Below, piece after piece: positions 24,670-31,983 of a DNA stretch of 33,217 bases; position 1 is the stretch's first letter; the number at the start of each line of letters is the position of its first letter. A model generated the notes under the pieces. The model had not been told where the DNA came from. It made no database searches and saw only the letters and a list, made by a program, of their open reading frames with translations. The stretch lies in NCBI RefSeq assembly GCF_900108395.1, contig NZ_FNXE01000032.1:1-33217 (forward strand). Direction: 5' to 3'. The stretch comes from Paenimyroides marinum. Its GTDB lineage: Bacteria; Bacteroidota; Bacteroidia; Flavobacteriales; Flavobacteriaceae. Position numbers and translations under genes: made by a program.

Positions 24670-24945
24670 ATGAGTACAAAAGAACAGGTTTTAGAAGAAG
24701 TAAAGATTGAAGAATTATTAAACGGCGAAAATGTAATAGTTCTTTATAATGATGATGTAAACACTTTTGATCATGTAATTGAAACACTGGTACGTGTTTG
24801 TAATCATGAACCGTTACAAGCCGAACAATGTGCTATGCTGGTACATTACAAAGGCAAATGCGACGTAAAAACCGGTGGATATAAAGAACTGGTTCCTATA
24901 TGTTCGGCATTGTTAGATGCCGGTTTAAGTGCAGAGATTGAATAG
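24670..24945 (+). CDS. clpS: ATP-dependent Clp protease adaptor ClpS
   Basis: This 91-residue adaptor delivers N-degron substrates to ClpAP/ClpCP. The core is VIVLYNDDVNTFDHVIETLVRVC, with the substrate-pocket Asn-Asp pair, followed by KGKCDVKTGGYKELV and the C-terminal GLSAEIE. ATG 24670 (MSTKEQ) resembles the usual family start. ATG 24664 would give an ATGA overlap with prmA and is also possible. A strong terminator follows. Confidence 0.93.
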   Translation: MSTKEQVLEEVKIEELLNGENVIVLYNDDVNTFDHVIETLVRVCNHEPLQAEQCAMLVHYKGKCDVKTGGYKELVPICSALLDAGLSAEIE

Positions 24946-24947
24946 TC

Positions 24948-24985
24948 AAAATAAGGAGGATTTGCAAACCCTCCTTATTTTATTT
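24948..24985 (+). terminator. Intrinsic terminator after prmA-clpS
   Basis: AAAATAAGGAGG (24948-24959), a ten-base loop and CCTCCTTATTTT (24970-24981), followed by T-rich sequence. The 12-bp perfect stem lies just past the clpS stop and upstream of the convergent lyase gene, so it may act in both directions. Confidence 0.88.
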
Positions 24986-25009
24986 TTACATTCTTTTTTA
25001 GAAAACACC

Positions 25010-26206
25010 TTATATCACATTCAAATCTTTTAAACAACTTTTTATCAATTCAAAAGTACGTTCAATATCGTTATCTAATCCTATTGAAAAACGAATTAAA
25101 CCATTGCTTAGTCCCATTTCCAGTTGTTCGTCAGCAGGAATTTCAGATGAAGTAGAAGTTCCCGGTGCACTAAACAATGTTTTGTAGAACCCTAAACTCA
25201 CTGCCAAATAGCCCACATTGCGTTCTTGCATCAGCTCCATCACTGCATTGGCTTTTTCTAATGTGCCAACATCAATAGTCAACATTCCTCCAAAACCATA
25301 CTCGTTGTTGTACATTGACTTATAAATTTCATGTGACGGATGTGATTCCAGTCCGGGATAAACCGTTTTAATACCTATTTCATTAAAAGCTTTTGCCAGA
25401 TAAAGTGCATTGGCACTGTGTTGTTTCATACGCAAATGCAATGTACGCATATTTTTAAGGATACTTGCCGAACGCATACTGTCCATGGTTGATCCAAAAA
25501 GCATACACGCACCGTTGTTTACATTTTTTAAATCGTTAATGAAGTCTGCAGTTCCGCAAATTACACCTCCTACGGTATCGCTGCTTCCATTGATATATTT
25601 TGTTAAACTGTGGATTACCACATCGGCTCCCAAATTTGCCGGAGTAACGCTTAAAGGCGAAAAAGTATTGTCAACCACTACCTTTATATTGTTTGTTTTT
25701 CCTATTTCTGAAATGGCAGCAACATCGGCAACTTCAAGCAATGGATTACTTACTGTTTCTAAATAAATTACCTTGGTGTTAGGTTTTATCAACGATTTTA
25801 TCTTATCAAGATTAGTAATATCAACAAAATCAACACCCATTCCATATTCGGGTAAAAAATTCTTTAAAAACGCATAAGTTCCGCCATAAATGGTACGACT
25901 TGTAATGATGTGATCTCCTTTTTTACACAATTGCATCAAGACAGCTGTTATGGCACCCATACCCGAAGCGGTAACATTGGCTGCTTCTGTATTTTCCATT
26001 TGTGCCAATGCCGCACTTAAATACAAATTAGAAGGCGAGCTGTGACGACTGTATAAATAGCATCCATCAGTATTTCCTTCAAATGTATCAAACATACTTT
26101 TTGCTGAAAGAAAGGTGTAAGTTGATGAATCTGAAATAGAAGGGTTCACTCCTCCAAATTCTCCGAAAAATTGTAAATCCTGAATTTTATCTGCCGGTTT
26201 AAACAT
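25010..26206 (-). CDS. Cys/Met metabolism PLP-dependent lyase (methionine gamma-lyase/cystathionine lyase family)
   Basis: This 398-residue fold-type I PLP enzyme has the Schiff-base lysine K203 (HSLTKYINGSSD), the pyridine-binding aspartate D179 (VVVDNTFSPL), and Y51/R54 (YLYSRHSSPS) contributing to the phosphate site from the neighbouring subunit. The C-terminal SLGFYKTLFSAPGTSTSSE is close to the family SLG-ESL segment. It could be a methionine gamma-lyase, cystathionine beta/gamma-lyase or O-acetylhomoserine sulfhydrylase; sequence reading alone does not separate these. An Lrp/AsnC regulator is divergent across 154 bp, so regulation by amino acids is plausible. Confidence 0.9.
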   Translation of the reverse strand: MFKPADKIQDLQFFGEFGGVNPSISDSSTYTFLSAKSMFDTFEGNTDGCYLYSRHSSPSNLYLSAALAQMENTEAANVTASGMGAITAVLMQLCKKGDHIITSRTIYGGTYAFLKNFLPEYGMGVDFVDITNLDKIKSLIKPNTKVIYLETVSNPLLEVADVAAISEIGKTNNIKVVVDNTFSPLSVTPANLGADVVIHSLTKYINGSSDTVGGVICGTADFINDLKNVNNGACMLFGSTMDSMRSASILKNMRTLHLRMKQHSANALYLAKAFNEIGIKTVYPGLESHPSHEIYKSMYNNEYGFGGMLTIDVGTLEKANAVMELMQERNVGYLAVSLGFYKTLFSAPGTSTSSEIPADEQLEMGLSNGLIRFSIGLDNDIERTFELIKSCLKDLNVI

Positions 26207-26305
26207 TATTTTATAATTTTTTTGTTAGTGTTACTGAAATTACAAACTACCGTTTTTTTGACAAAATAAAATTGCATATCATAGAAAATAAATCAGTAAA
26301 AGATG

Positions 26306-26313
26306 TATATTTG
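26306..26313 (+). promoter_or_regulatory. Putative -7 box for the Lrp-family gene
   Basis: TATATTTG matches TAnnTTTG exactly and lies 47 bases before the ATG at 26361. The 26207-26360 region between the divergent genes is very A/T-rich, as expected for Lrp-type binding, but no clear palindrome stands out. Confidence 0.42.
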
Positions 26314-26360
26314 ATGAATAATAACCTATTTTTAAATAAAATTGCTTAAAAAATAAAATA

Positions 26361-26822
26361 ATGAAATTAGACCAAATCGATTTAAAACTCATAGAGTTCT
26401 TACAAAAAAACTGTAAACAAACTACCAAAGAATTAGCCGACCAATTGGATCTTTCAACCACCGCAGTTTACGAACGCGTAAAAAAGTTAGAAAAGCAGCA
26501 CATTATTACCGATTATGTTGCGATTATTAACAAAGACAAAATTAACCGGAGTTTTATAGTTATCTCTCACATTAAAATTAAATCACATTCAAAAGACGCT
26601 ATTTTAAAATTTGAGAAAAAAGTAAACCAGATTCCCGAGGTATTGGAATGTTTTCACGTAAGCGGCGAATACGATTATATATTAAAAATTGGTGTTCAGG
26701 ATATGGAAGCGTACCGTGAATTTATGCTTTCAAAACTAACTACTATGGAAGAAGTACAAAGTACTCACAGTACATTTGTAATTAAAGAAGTTAAGAATTT
26801 GAAAACATATAATATTTTGTAA
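26361..26822 (+). CDS. Lrp/AsnC-family transcriptional regulator
   Basis: This 153-residue protein has an N-terminal winged helix-turn-helix (LDQIDLKLIEFLQKNC, then TTKELADQLDLSTTAVYERVKKLEKQHII) and a C-terminal RAM/AsnC ligand-binding domain (ECFHVSGEYDYILKIGVQDMEAYREF). Lrp-type proteins form octamers and sense amino acids. It is divergent from the PLP lyase gene, which is the most likely target besides itself. It ends three bases from the xerD stop, on opposite strands and with no terminator between them. Confidence 0.93.
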   Translation: MKLDQIDLKLIEFLQKNCKQTTKELADQLDLSTTAVYERVKKLEKQHIITDYVAIINKDKINRSFIVISHIKIKSHSKDAILKFEKKVNQIPEVLECFHVSGEYDYILKIGVQDMEAYREFMLSKLTTMEEVQSTHSTFVIKEVKNLKTYNIL

Positions 26823-26825
26823 ATT

Positions 26826-27713
26826 TCATCGGTTATTCCATGGATGATATTTTTCTACTTCCTGTTTTAATTTTTGTTTGTCTAAATGCAGATAAATTTC
26901 GGTTGTGGTAATTGATTCATGCCCCAGCATTAACTGAATAGATCGTAAATCGGCTCCGTTTTCAAGTAAATGAGTAGCGAATGAATGCCGTAAAGTATGC
27001 GGACTGATATTTTTATGCAAACCAGCCAGTTTTGCCAATGTTTTTAATATGGTAAAAATCATGGCTCGCGTTAATTGTGCCCCGCGGCGATTTAAGAACA
27101 AAATATCTTCGGCCTCTTTTTTTATGTTCATCTTTGAGCGGATTTCGGTTCTGTAACAATTGATTTTTTTTATGGCTGATGATGCAATAGGAACAAACCG
27201 TTGTTTAGACCCTTTTCCCAATACCCGGATAAAACCTTCGTCAAAAAATAAATCGGATAATTTTAAATTGATTAGTTCAGAAACCCTTAACCCACAAGAA
27301 TACATTGTTTCTATAATGGCATCGTTTCTGATTCCTTCTGTTTTAGTAAAATCTATAACACTTTGCAATGTGTCTATTTCTTCTACAGATAGAACCACAG
27401 GCAGTTTTTTTATTTGTTTAGGTAATTCTATAAACATTACCGGATTATTTTCGATAACATTTTGCAGTATCAAGAAACTGTAAAAATGGTTTAAACCGGA
27501 TAAGATACGGGCTTGAGAGGCAGGTGCCAAATACTCGGAAACAAAGTGGATAAACCCTCTTATATCAGCTTCCTGCACGTTGATTAAACTGCTGTTTGTT
27601 CCTAAAAACTGTTTAAATTTATCTAAATCATACAAATAGCTTAACAAGGTATTTTCTGCAACACCTCGTTCTAATTTCAAGTAATAACTAAACTGTTCTA
27701 TATAATTATCCAT
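26826..27713 (-). CDS. xerD: Tyrosine recombinase XerD
   Basis: This 295-residue protein has the SAM-like N-terminal core-binding domain (YYLKLERGVAENTLLSYLYDL) and the catalytic domain with R in SCGLRVSEL, K in GKGSKQR, H-x-x-R in HTLRHSFATHLL, H in LGHESITTTEIY and the nucleophile Tyr in EIYLHL. XerC/XerD resolve chromosome dimers at dif. The full length and TLRHSFATHLLENGADLRSIQ segment fit XerD rather than a mobile-element integrase. Its ATG directly follows a terminator T-tract (27720-27714), so its leader region overlaps a hairpin. Confidence 0.93.
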   Translation of the reverse strand: MDNYIEQFSYYLKLERGVAENTLLSYLYDLDKFKQFLGTNSSLINVQEADIRGFIHFVSEYLAPASQARILSGLNHFYSFLILQNVIENNPVMFIELPKQIKKLPVVLSVEEIDTLQSVIDFTKTEGIRNDAIIETMYSCGLRVSELINLKLSDLFFDEGFIRVLGKGSKQRFVPIASSAIKKINCYRTEIRSKMNIKKEAEDILFLNRRGAQLTRAMIFTILKTLAKLAGLHKNISPHTLRHSFATHLLENGADLRSIQLMLGHESITTTEIYLHLDKQKLKQEVEKYHPWNNR

Positions 27714-27740
27714 AAAAAAACCACCGAAAAACGGTGGTTT
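27714..27740 (-). terminator. Intrinsic terminator directly abutting the xerD start
   Basis: On the minus strand, AAACCACCG (27740-27732), loop TTTTT, CGGTGGTTT (27726-27718) and a T-tract to 27714, followed at once by the xerD ATG (27713). A perfect 9-bp stem ending the barrel gene at 27763-28365. It would also cover the ribosome-binding region of any read-through xerD transcript. Confidence 0.88.
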
Positions 27741-27762
27741 AAAAGTACAGTTTTATAAATTA

Positions 27763-28365
27763 CTATTCAAATTTATATCCGATTCCTATCTGTATTACAT
27801 TATTTTTTATCGCATCGCCATTGTTATCTTTCATAATGTCAGAAAAACCTAAATTATAACGACCGTTTACAAACAGACCCATTGGTAAGTCATAAGCTAA
27901 ACCTAATCCTAAACCAAAATCGGTAGAATTACGTGAACTTTTCGTATCAATAGTTCCTGCTGATGAACCAGATTCTACTTTAGTTTCTGATTTAACTAAA
28001 AAGCCTATCTGTGGTCCCGCCTCAACGGAAAAACCATCCACAATATAATATTTAGCTAATATTGGAATGTTAATATAATCAAGATTCCATTTTGCTTCAA
28101 TTGAACCAAACGGAATTAACACTTCAGAAACCTTAGTTCCCTGTGAAGAGTACAAAAGTTCAGGCTGAATAGAAAATTTATCATTAAACTTAATTTCCGC
28201 AAAAGCACCAACATAAAAACCGGTTTTCATTTCATTATCAAAACCTATATTAGATAAATTAGCGAAATTTACTCCTGCTTTTGGACCAAATTTTACTTGT
28301 TGTTGTGCAAACGCTGAAGCCCCTGCTGCAATTAATGCAATCATTGATAAAATTACTTTTTTCAT
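27763..28365 (-). CDS. Outer-membrane beta-barrel protein (PorT-like/OMP_b-brl_2)
   Basis: This 200-residue protein has a signal peptide (residues 1-20, ending AFAQ) and then an eight-strand-type barrel (KFGPKAGVNFANLS, TGFYVGAFAEIKF, FSIQPELLYSSQG, NIPILAKYY, VEAGPQIGFLV, FGLGLGLAYDL, IQIGIGYKFE). This is the common small porin-family barrel of Bacteroidetes, of unknown specific role. It is the last of three tandem barrel genes between xerD and aroQ and ends at the 27714 terminator. A partial -7 match (28393-28400) lies upstream. Confidence 0.88.
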   Translation of the reverse strand: MKKVILSMIALIAAGASAFAQQQVKFGPKAGVNFANLSNIGFDNEMKTGFYVGAFAEIKFNDKFSIQPELLYSSQGTKVSEVLIPFGSIEAKWNLDYINIPILAKYYIVDGFSVEAGPQIGFLVKSETKVESGSSAGTIDTKSSRNSTDFGLGLGLAYDLPMGLFVNGRYNLGFSDIMKDNNGDAIKNNVIQIGIGYKFE

Positions 28366-28407
28366 AGATACACCATTTATTTAAAGTATTACCAAAATTA
28401 TGCCATG

Positions 28408-29211
28408 TTAAAATTTATATCCCACAGAAAGTTGAACAGATGTGTTGGTCATAGGGGCAAACTTTAGATTATCATTCATATAGTTCACTTCTTTTAACAA
28501 TTCATCGGTTGCATCAGGAATCGTAAATTTCTGATAATCGTTATCAATTTTATAAATGTCTTGTAATCCCATATAATAACGGAAGTTAAAAAACAAACCA
28601 CTTTCTGCATAATATGTAAAACCACCCGTAATACCATAATCAAATTTCTCATAGTAATCTTCGTAGTTCTTACTTCTATAACCGGCTTCAAAAACAGCTT
28701 TATCTAATTGTGAATAAGAGGCAACGTATCTTGGGTCTGTTAAATACAGGTATTCTCGGGCAGTGTTGTATTTATTTGCATCAAACTGACCTTTTGCATG
28801 AAGCATATACCCTATTTGTCCACCTAATTCAACAGAAAAATTCTTACTTGCATAATATTTAAAAGTAATTGGTAAATATAAGTAGTGCATTGTAACGTCT
28901 TCTAACTTCAACGTTTCGGTTACCTCGTCGGTGTTTATGTCAATTTGATCGTATTCCGCTCCTTTATATCCTTGTACAGCATATTGTAGTTCAGCTTGTA
29001 CGGCAAATTTCTTGTAAAAAGATAATGGTACTTCTATTGTTCCTCCAACCTGTAGCCCGGGTTTAAAATCTTGGGTATTACCACCTGTTAATCTAGACAT
29101 ATTGCCACCGACTTTGATCCCGGTTTCAATTAAATTTCTATGATTGCGTTGTGCAAAACTATTTGTTGTTAACAACCCTAAAAAAACGATTGACAGTAAT
29201 ATTTTCTTCAT
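28408..29211 (-). CDS. Outer-membrane beta-barrel protein, porin family
   Basis: This 267-residue protein has a signal peptide (residues 1-20, ending SFAQ) and a barrel similar to its neighbours (GIKVGGNMSRL, FKPGLQVGGTIEV, FAVQAELQYAVQG, YLYLPITFKYY, FSVELGGQIGYML, FDYGITGGFTYY, VQLSVGYKF). Extracellular loops are longer and Tyr/Asp-rich. It is the middle gene of the barrel array, 42 bp from the next. Function unknown. Confidence 0.87.
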   Translation of the reverse strand: MKKILLSIVFLGLLTTNSFAQRNHRNLIETGIKVGGNMSRLTGGNTQDFKPGLQVGGTIEVPLSFYKKFAVQAELQYAVQGYKGAEYDQIDINTDEVTETLKLEDVTMHYLYLPITFKYYASKNFSVELGGQIGYMLHAKGQFDANKYNTAREYLYLTDPRYVASYSQLDKAVFEAGYRSKNYEDYYEKFDYGITGGFTYYAESGLFFNFRYYMGLQDIYKIDNDYQKFTIPDATDELLKEVNYMNDNLKFAPMTNTSVQLSVGYKF

Positions 29212-29249
29212 TAGTTCAGCTTTAAATATATTTTAAGCCTTAAAGATAT

Positions 29250-29277
29250 AAAAAAAGCCTTTCAAAAATGAAAGGCT
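29250..29277 (-). terminator. Intrinsic terminator of the first barrel gene
   Basis: On the minus strand, AGCCTTTCA (29277-29269), loop TTTT, TGAAAGGCT (29264-29256) and a T-tract (29255-29250). It separates the barrel gene at 29309-29950 from the one at 28408-29211, so these are probably separate transcripts. Confidence 0.85.
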
Positions 29278-29308
29278 CTTAAATTTTTATTAAATTTCTT
29301 TAAAAAAA

Positions 29309-29950
29309 TTACAGTTTAAAGGTTAAACCGAATGTTGCTGTGTCAAAAAAGTTATTGAAAACATTAACATTTGCATTAAATTCATCTGTTTTAACATCTG
29401 TATTTTTGTCTTTACTTGTTGAAAAAGATAAAACATCAGATAATCCAAAGTTGACAGCAATTTTAGGAGTAACAAAATAATTGATTCCTAAACCTAAACC
29501 AGTTGAAAATCCTGAATTCTTTTGAACTTCAGTTCCGTTATCTTTTGCTTTGTAGTTATCCATTCCTATATTTAATTCTGTATACGTTTTAAAACGTTGC
29601 CCTAAATCTAAGAAATAATAACGACCAAATACTCCAGCATAAAAACCATTTTGTTTTACTTCATCAGTTCCGGTTGGTAATTCTGTAGTTTCTTTTCCTG
29701 AAAAAACACCCAATTGCACACCTAAAGCAAATTTGTCATTAATAAAATATCCTGCTTTTGGGCTAAAATTAGTATTATTTTGCTTTTGAGTTGCGGTAAA
29801 TCCATTTGTTTCAACAGATTCTTTAGTAGAATTTACCTGAATGTTTCCTTCTAATAAAACATCGCCTTGGTTAAAACCAAAACCACCCTCTTGTGCTTGT
29901 GCTGCAACTCCCATTACTAACACAGCTAATGATAATACGATCTTTTTCAT
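29309..29950 (-). CDS. Outer-membrane beta-barrel protein (OMP_b-brl family)
   Basis: This 213-residue protein has a signal peptide (residues 1-19, ending AQAQ) and then barrel strands (DVLLEGNIQVNST, NTNFSPKAGYFIND, FALGVQLGVFSG, GFYAGVFGRYYF, TYTELNIGMDNY, FSTGLGLGINYFV, IAVNFGLSDVLSF, FDTATFGLTFKL). It is the first of three adjacent barrel genes and has its own -7 box and terminator. The role is unknown; such proteins are often abundant envelope components. Confidence 0.87.
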   Translation of the reverse strand: MKKIVLSLAVLVMGVAAQAQEGGFGFNQGDVLLEGNIQVNSTKESVETNGFTATQKQNNTNFSPKAGYFINDKFALGVQLGVFSGKETTELPTGTDEVKQNGFYAGVFGRYYFLDLGQRFKTYTELNIGMDNYKAKDNGTEVQKNSGFSTGLGLGINYFVTPKIAVNFGLSDVLSFSTSKDKNTDVKTDEFNANVNVFNNFFDTATFGLTFKL

Positions 29951-29975
29951 TGTCTATAATTATTTTTTTACAAGG

Positions 29976-29983
29976 CAAATTTA
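29976..29983 (-). promoter_or_regulatory. Putative -7 box for the 29309-29950 barrel gene
   Basis: Minus-strand TAAATTTG matches TAnnTTTG and lies 25 bases before the ATG at 29950. No -33 TTG at suitable spacing was found. Confidence 0.4.
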
Positions 29984-30147
29984 CGGAATCATTAAATTAA
30001 ACACCTATTGTTTTAACAATAATTTAAAACACGCTTAATAATTACCTGGCTAATTAAATTATTGACAAAATCAGCTAAAGCTTGTATTTCTGATAGATAT
30101 CTGTTTTTTACATTCCTTTAAATTAAGGCTTCATTGATCCGGCTATT

Positions 30148-30175
30148 TTGTTAATTTTACAGAATAAAATCTTTG
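30148..30175 (+). promoter_or_regulatory. Possible promoter for aroQ
   Basis: TTG (30148-30150), a 17-base spacer and AATCTTTG (30168-30175; one mismatch to TAnnTTTG). The box ends two bases before the ATG at 30178, so if real the transcript is leaderless. Confidence 0.33.
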
Positions 30176-30177
30176 TT

Positions 30178-30600
30178 ATGAAAATTGTAATTATCAATGG
30201 GCCTAATTTGAACCTTTTAGGAAAAAGAGAACCTTCTGTTTACGGAAATGAAACTTTTGAAACTTTTTTCAGTGATCTTAAAACTGAATTCCCCGATATT
30301 GAATTCACTTATTATCAAAGCAATCACGAAGGATCTATTATTGATAAAATTCATGAAACAGGATTTGATTTTGATGGAATTATATTGAATGCCGGTGCTT
30401 ACACGCATACTTCAATAGCTATTGCCGATGCCATTAGCGCAATAAATACGCCTGTTATAGAAGTCCATATCAGCAATGTATTTAAAAGAGAACCGTTTAG
30501 ACACCATTCTTATTTATCGGCTGTTGCAAAAGGAACAATATGCGGTTTTGGTTTAAAGTCTTATAAATTGGCTGTTTTTTCTTTAATATCTGATAAGTAA
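30178..30600 (+). CDS. aroQ: Type II 3-dehydroquinate dehydratase
   Basis: This 140-residue flavodoxin-fold enzyme converts 3-dehydroquinate to 3-dehydroshikimate in aromatic amino-acid synthesis and forms a dodecamer. Motifs are NGPNLNLLGKREPSVYG with the catalytic tyrosine near residue 22, QSNHEGSIIDKIH, NAGAYTHTS, VIEVHISN with the conserved histidine, and REPFRHHSY. ATG 30178 is the family start; an in-frame upstream start at 30148 would add ten non-conserved residues. It is divergent from the barrel array and xerD. Confidence 0.96.
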   Translation: MKIVIINGPNLNLLGKREPSVYGNETFETFFSDLKTEFPDIEFTYYQSNHEGSIIDKIHETGFDFDGIILNAGAYTHTSIAIADAISAINTPVIEVHISNVFKREPFRHHSYLSAVAKGTICGFGLKSYKLAVFSLISDK

Positions 30601-30663
30601 TCTTTTGTTATTAAAGTTACAATTAATGGTAAACAACAATGATAAATCTATATTTTTAACAGC

Positions 30664-30677
30664 TTCTAAATTTAGAA
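30664..30677. promoter_or_regulatory. 14-bp perfect palindrome beside the TM2 operon promoter
   Basis: TTCTAAATTTAGAA is a perfect palindrome that ends two bases before the -33 TTG at 30680. The location suits an operator. A weak hairpin after aroQ is the alternative, but it lacks a T-tract. Confidence 0.35.
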
Positions 30678-30679
30678 AA

Positions 30680-30709
30680 TTGCTTATTTATGAGTTTTTT
30701 GTAAATTTG
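30680..30709 (+). promoter_or_regulatory. Strong promoter for the TM2-DUF2752-DUF4870-M48 operon
   Basis: TTG (30680-30682), a 19-base spacer and TAAATTTG (30702-30709) match both Bacteroidetes promoter elements exactly. Transcription should start near 30715, about 85 bases before the first ATG (30801). Confidence 0.65.
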
Positions 30710-30714
30710 GACGC

Positions 30715-30800
30715 AAATGGAGGTCAGTAACCATTAAAAAAACGGAGCGATACCGAAAAGCTATACGAGTAGGGTTTTAACTAAAATTAAACAACTAAAA
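30715..30800 (+). other. Long leader with possible RNA structure and mini-ORF
   Basis: The leader is unusually long for this window. AATGG (30716-30720) can pair with CCATT (30731-30735) around a ten-base loop, and CGG (30743-30745) can pair with CCG (30753-30755). A six-codon frame (ATG 30717 to TAA 30737, MEVSNH) fills the first hairpin. The part at about 30741-30775 is richer in G/C than its surroundings. I do not recognise it as a known riboswitch class. Confidence 0.4.
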
Positions 30801-31139
30801 ATGGATGCACAAAAAGTAGACATGTTCATGATGACTAACAGCAAATTCTTTGAAAGTCACCACATGGCTCAAATCAGAGAAAACTTATTAAAAATGGACG
30901 ATTCTAAATGGGCTATGGTTCAAACACTTCAATTTAAAGACCCTACAACAATGCTTATTGTATCGATACTTGCCGGTGGTTTAGGAATTGACCGTTTTAT
31001 GATTGGAGATACCGGTCTTGGTATTGGTAAGCTTTTAACTTGTGGTGGTTTAGGAATATGGTCTATCATTGATTTATTTTTGATTATGGGAGCCACCCGC
31101 GAAAAAAATATGGAAAAACTTGTACAGGCGTTCTATTAA
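30801..31139 (+). CDS. TM2-domain membrane protein
   Basis: This 112-residue protein has a polar N-terminus of about 48 residues and then a TM2 domain: a first helix (TMLIVSILAGGLGIDRF), the conserved short loop with D-R-F-x-x-G-x-x-x-G-x-G-K (IDRFMIGDTGLGIGK) and a second helix (LGIWSIIDLFLIM). TM2 proteins are found in all domains of life and their bacterial role is unknown. It is first in a four-gene operon; its stop overlaps the next ATG (TAATG). Confidence 0.9.
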   Translation: MDAQKVDMFMMTNSKFFESHHMAQIRENLLKMDDSKWAMVQTLQFKDPTTMLIVSILAGGLGIDRFMIGDTGLGIGKLLTCGGLGIWSIIDLFLIMGATREKNMEKLVQAFY

Positions 31140-31555
31140 TGTATCTTAAAAAAAATAAACTGTATTTTTTTTTATTTATAGCCTGCATTGCAGGCTATAT
31201 TTGGCTTTTTTACAACATGACAGGCTTTAATACAACTAATAATACGGTTGGAGTTTGCGTTTTTAAAAAAATCACTACTATTCCATGTCCTTCGTGTGGC
31301 ACAACCCGTTCAATTGTTTCACTGTTACAAGGACATTTTTCACAGGCTCTATATACCAACCCGTTGGGCATTGTCGTTTTTGTCTTTATGCTGGTACTAC
31401 CCTTTTGGATCTTAGCAGATTTTTTCTTAAAAAAAACAACATTATTTGATTGTTATAAAAAAACCGAAATCTGGCTAAGAAAGCCCCAAATTACAATTCC
31501 TTTAATACTTCTGGTTCTTATCAACTGGATTTGGAACATTATAAAACAATTATGA
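31139..31555 (+). CDS. DUF2752 membrane protein
   Basis: This 138-residue protein has three or four hydrophobic helices (about residues 8-27, 65-92 and 115-136). It carries the family motif CPSCGTTRSIVSLLQG (residues 50-65), with the conserved C-P-x-C-G-x-T-R between the first two helices. The two cysteines suggest metal or thiol chemistry, but the function of DUF2752 is unknown. It overlaps its upstream neighbour by one base and its downstream neighbour by four (ATGA). Confidence 0.88.
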   Translation: MYLKKNKLYFFLFIACIAGYIWLFYNMTGFNTTNNTVGVCVFKKITTIPCPSCGTTRSIVSLLQGHFSQALYTNPLGIVVFVFMLVLPFWILADFFLKKTTLFDCYKKTEIWLRKPQITIPLILLVLINWIWNIIKQL

Positions 31556-31983
31556 TACAAAAAACAACATTTATTTATAAACCGGGCGAGCACGAAACAG
31601 AAAAAGCATCAAACAGCTATTTAATGTCTTTAATCGCTTTTATAGTAGGTTTACCCTTGCCAATAATTAATTTGCTGGCAACCTTTTTTTTCTATATAAG
31701 TAACAGAAAAGGCACCTATTTTGTTCGTTGGCATTGTACACAGGCACTGCTTTCGCAATTTTCGATGCTTTTTGTCAATAGCTTTGGTTTTTGGTGGACA
31801 GTTTCTATCATCTTTTATTCAGAGACCATAACCAACCATTATATTGCATATATGATTACCGCAATTATTTTTAATTTGTCAGAATTTATCGCTACTATTT
31901 ATACCGCTATTCAAACAAGAAAAGGAATTCATGTACAATGGTGGTTTTACGGAAGTTTAACCCATTTAATCTGCAAACCATGA
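31552..31983 (+). CDS. DUF4870/Tic20-like small membrane protein
   Basis: This 143-residue protein has three or four predicted membrane helices. A segment FVRWHCTQALLSQF (about residues 57-70) matches the pattern F-V-R-x-H-x-x-Q-A-L of DUF4870/Tic20-like proteins. The function of the bacterial family is unknown. ATG 31552 is chosen over an in-frame start at 31531 because it forms a four-base ATGA overlap with the DUF2752 stop, as the next gene does here. It overlaps the M48 gene by four bases. Confidence 0.72.
   Translation: MIQKTTFIYKPGEHETEKASNSYLMSLIAFIVGLPLPIINLLATFFFYISNRKGTYFVRWHCTQALLSQFSMLFVNSFGFWWTVSIIFYSETITNHYIAYMITAIIFNLSEFIATIYTAIQTRKGIHVQWWFYGSLTHLICKP

Noticed and set aside
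26826..27713. Integrase of a mobile element
   Set aside because: Length, all catalytic residues and the segment around TLRHSFATHLL fit chromosomal XerD, and no att-like repeats or cargo were seen.
30601..30800. tRNA or small tRNA-like RNA in the leader
   Set aside because: No cloverleaf, T-loop GTTCGA-type sequence or CCA end could be drawn; only short local hairpins are present.
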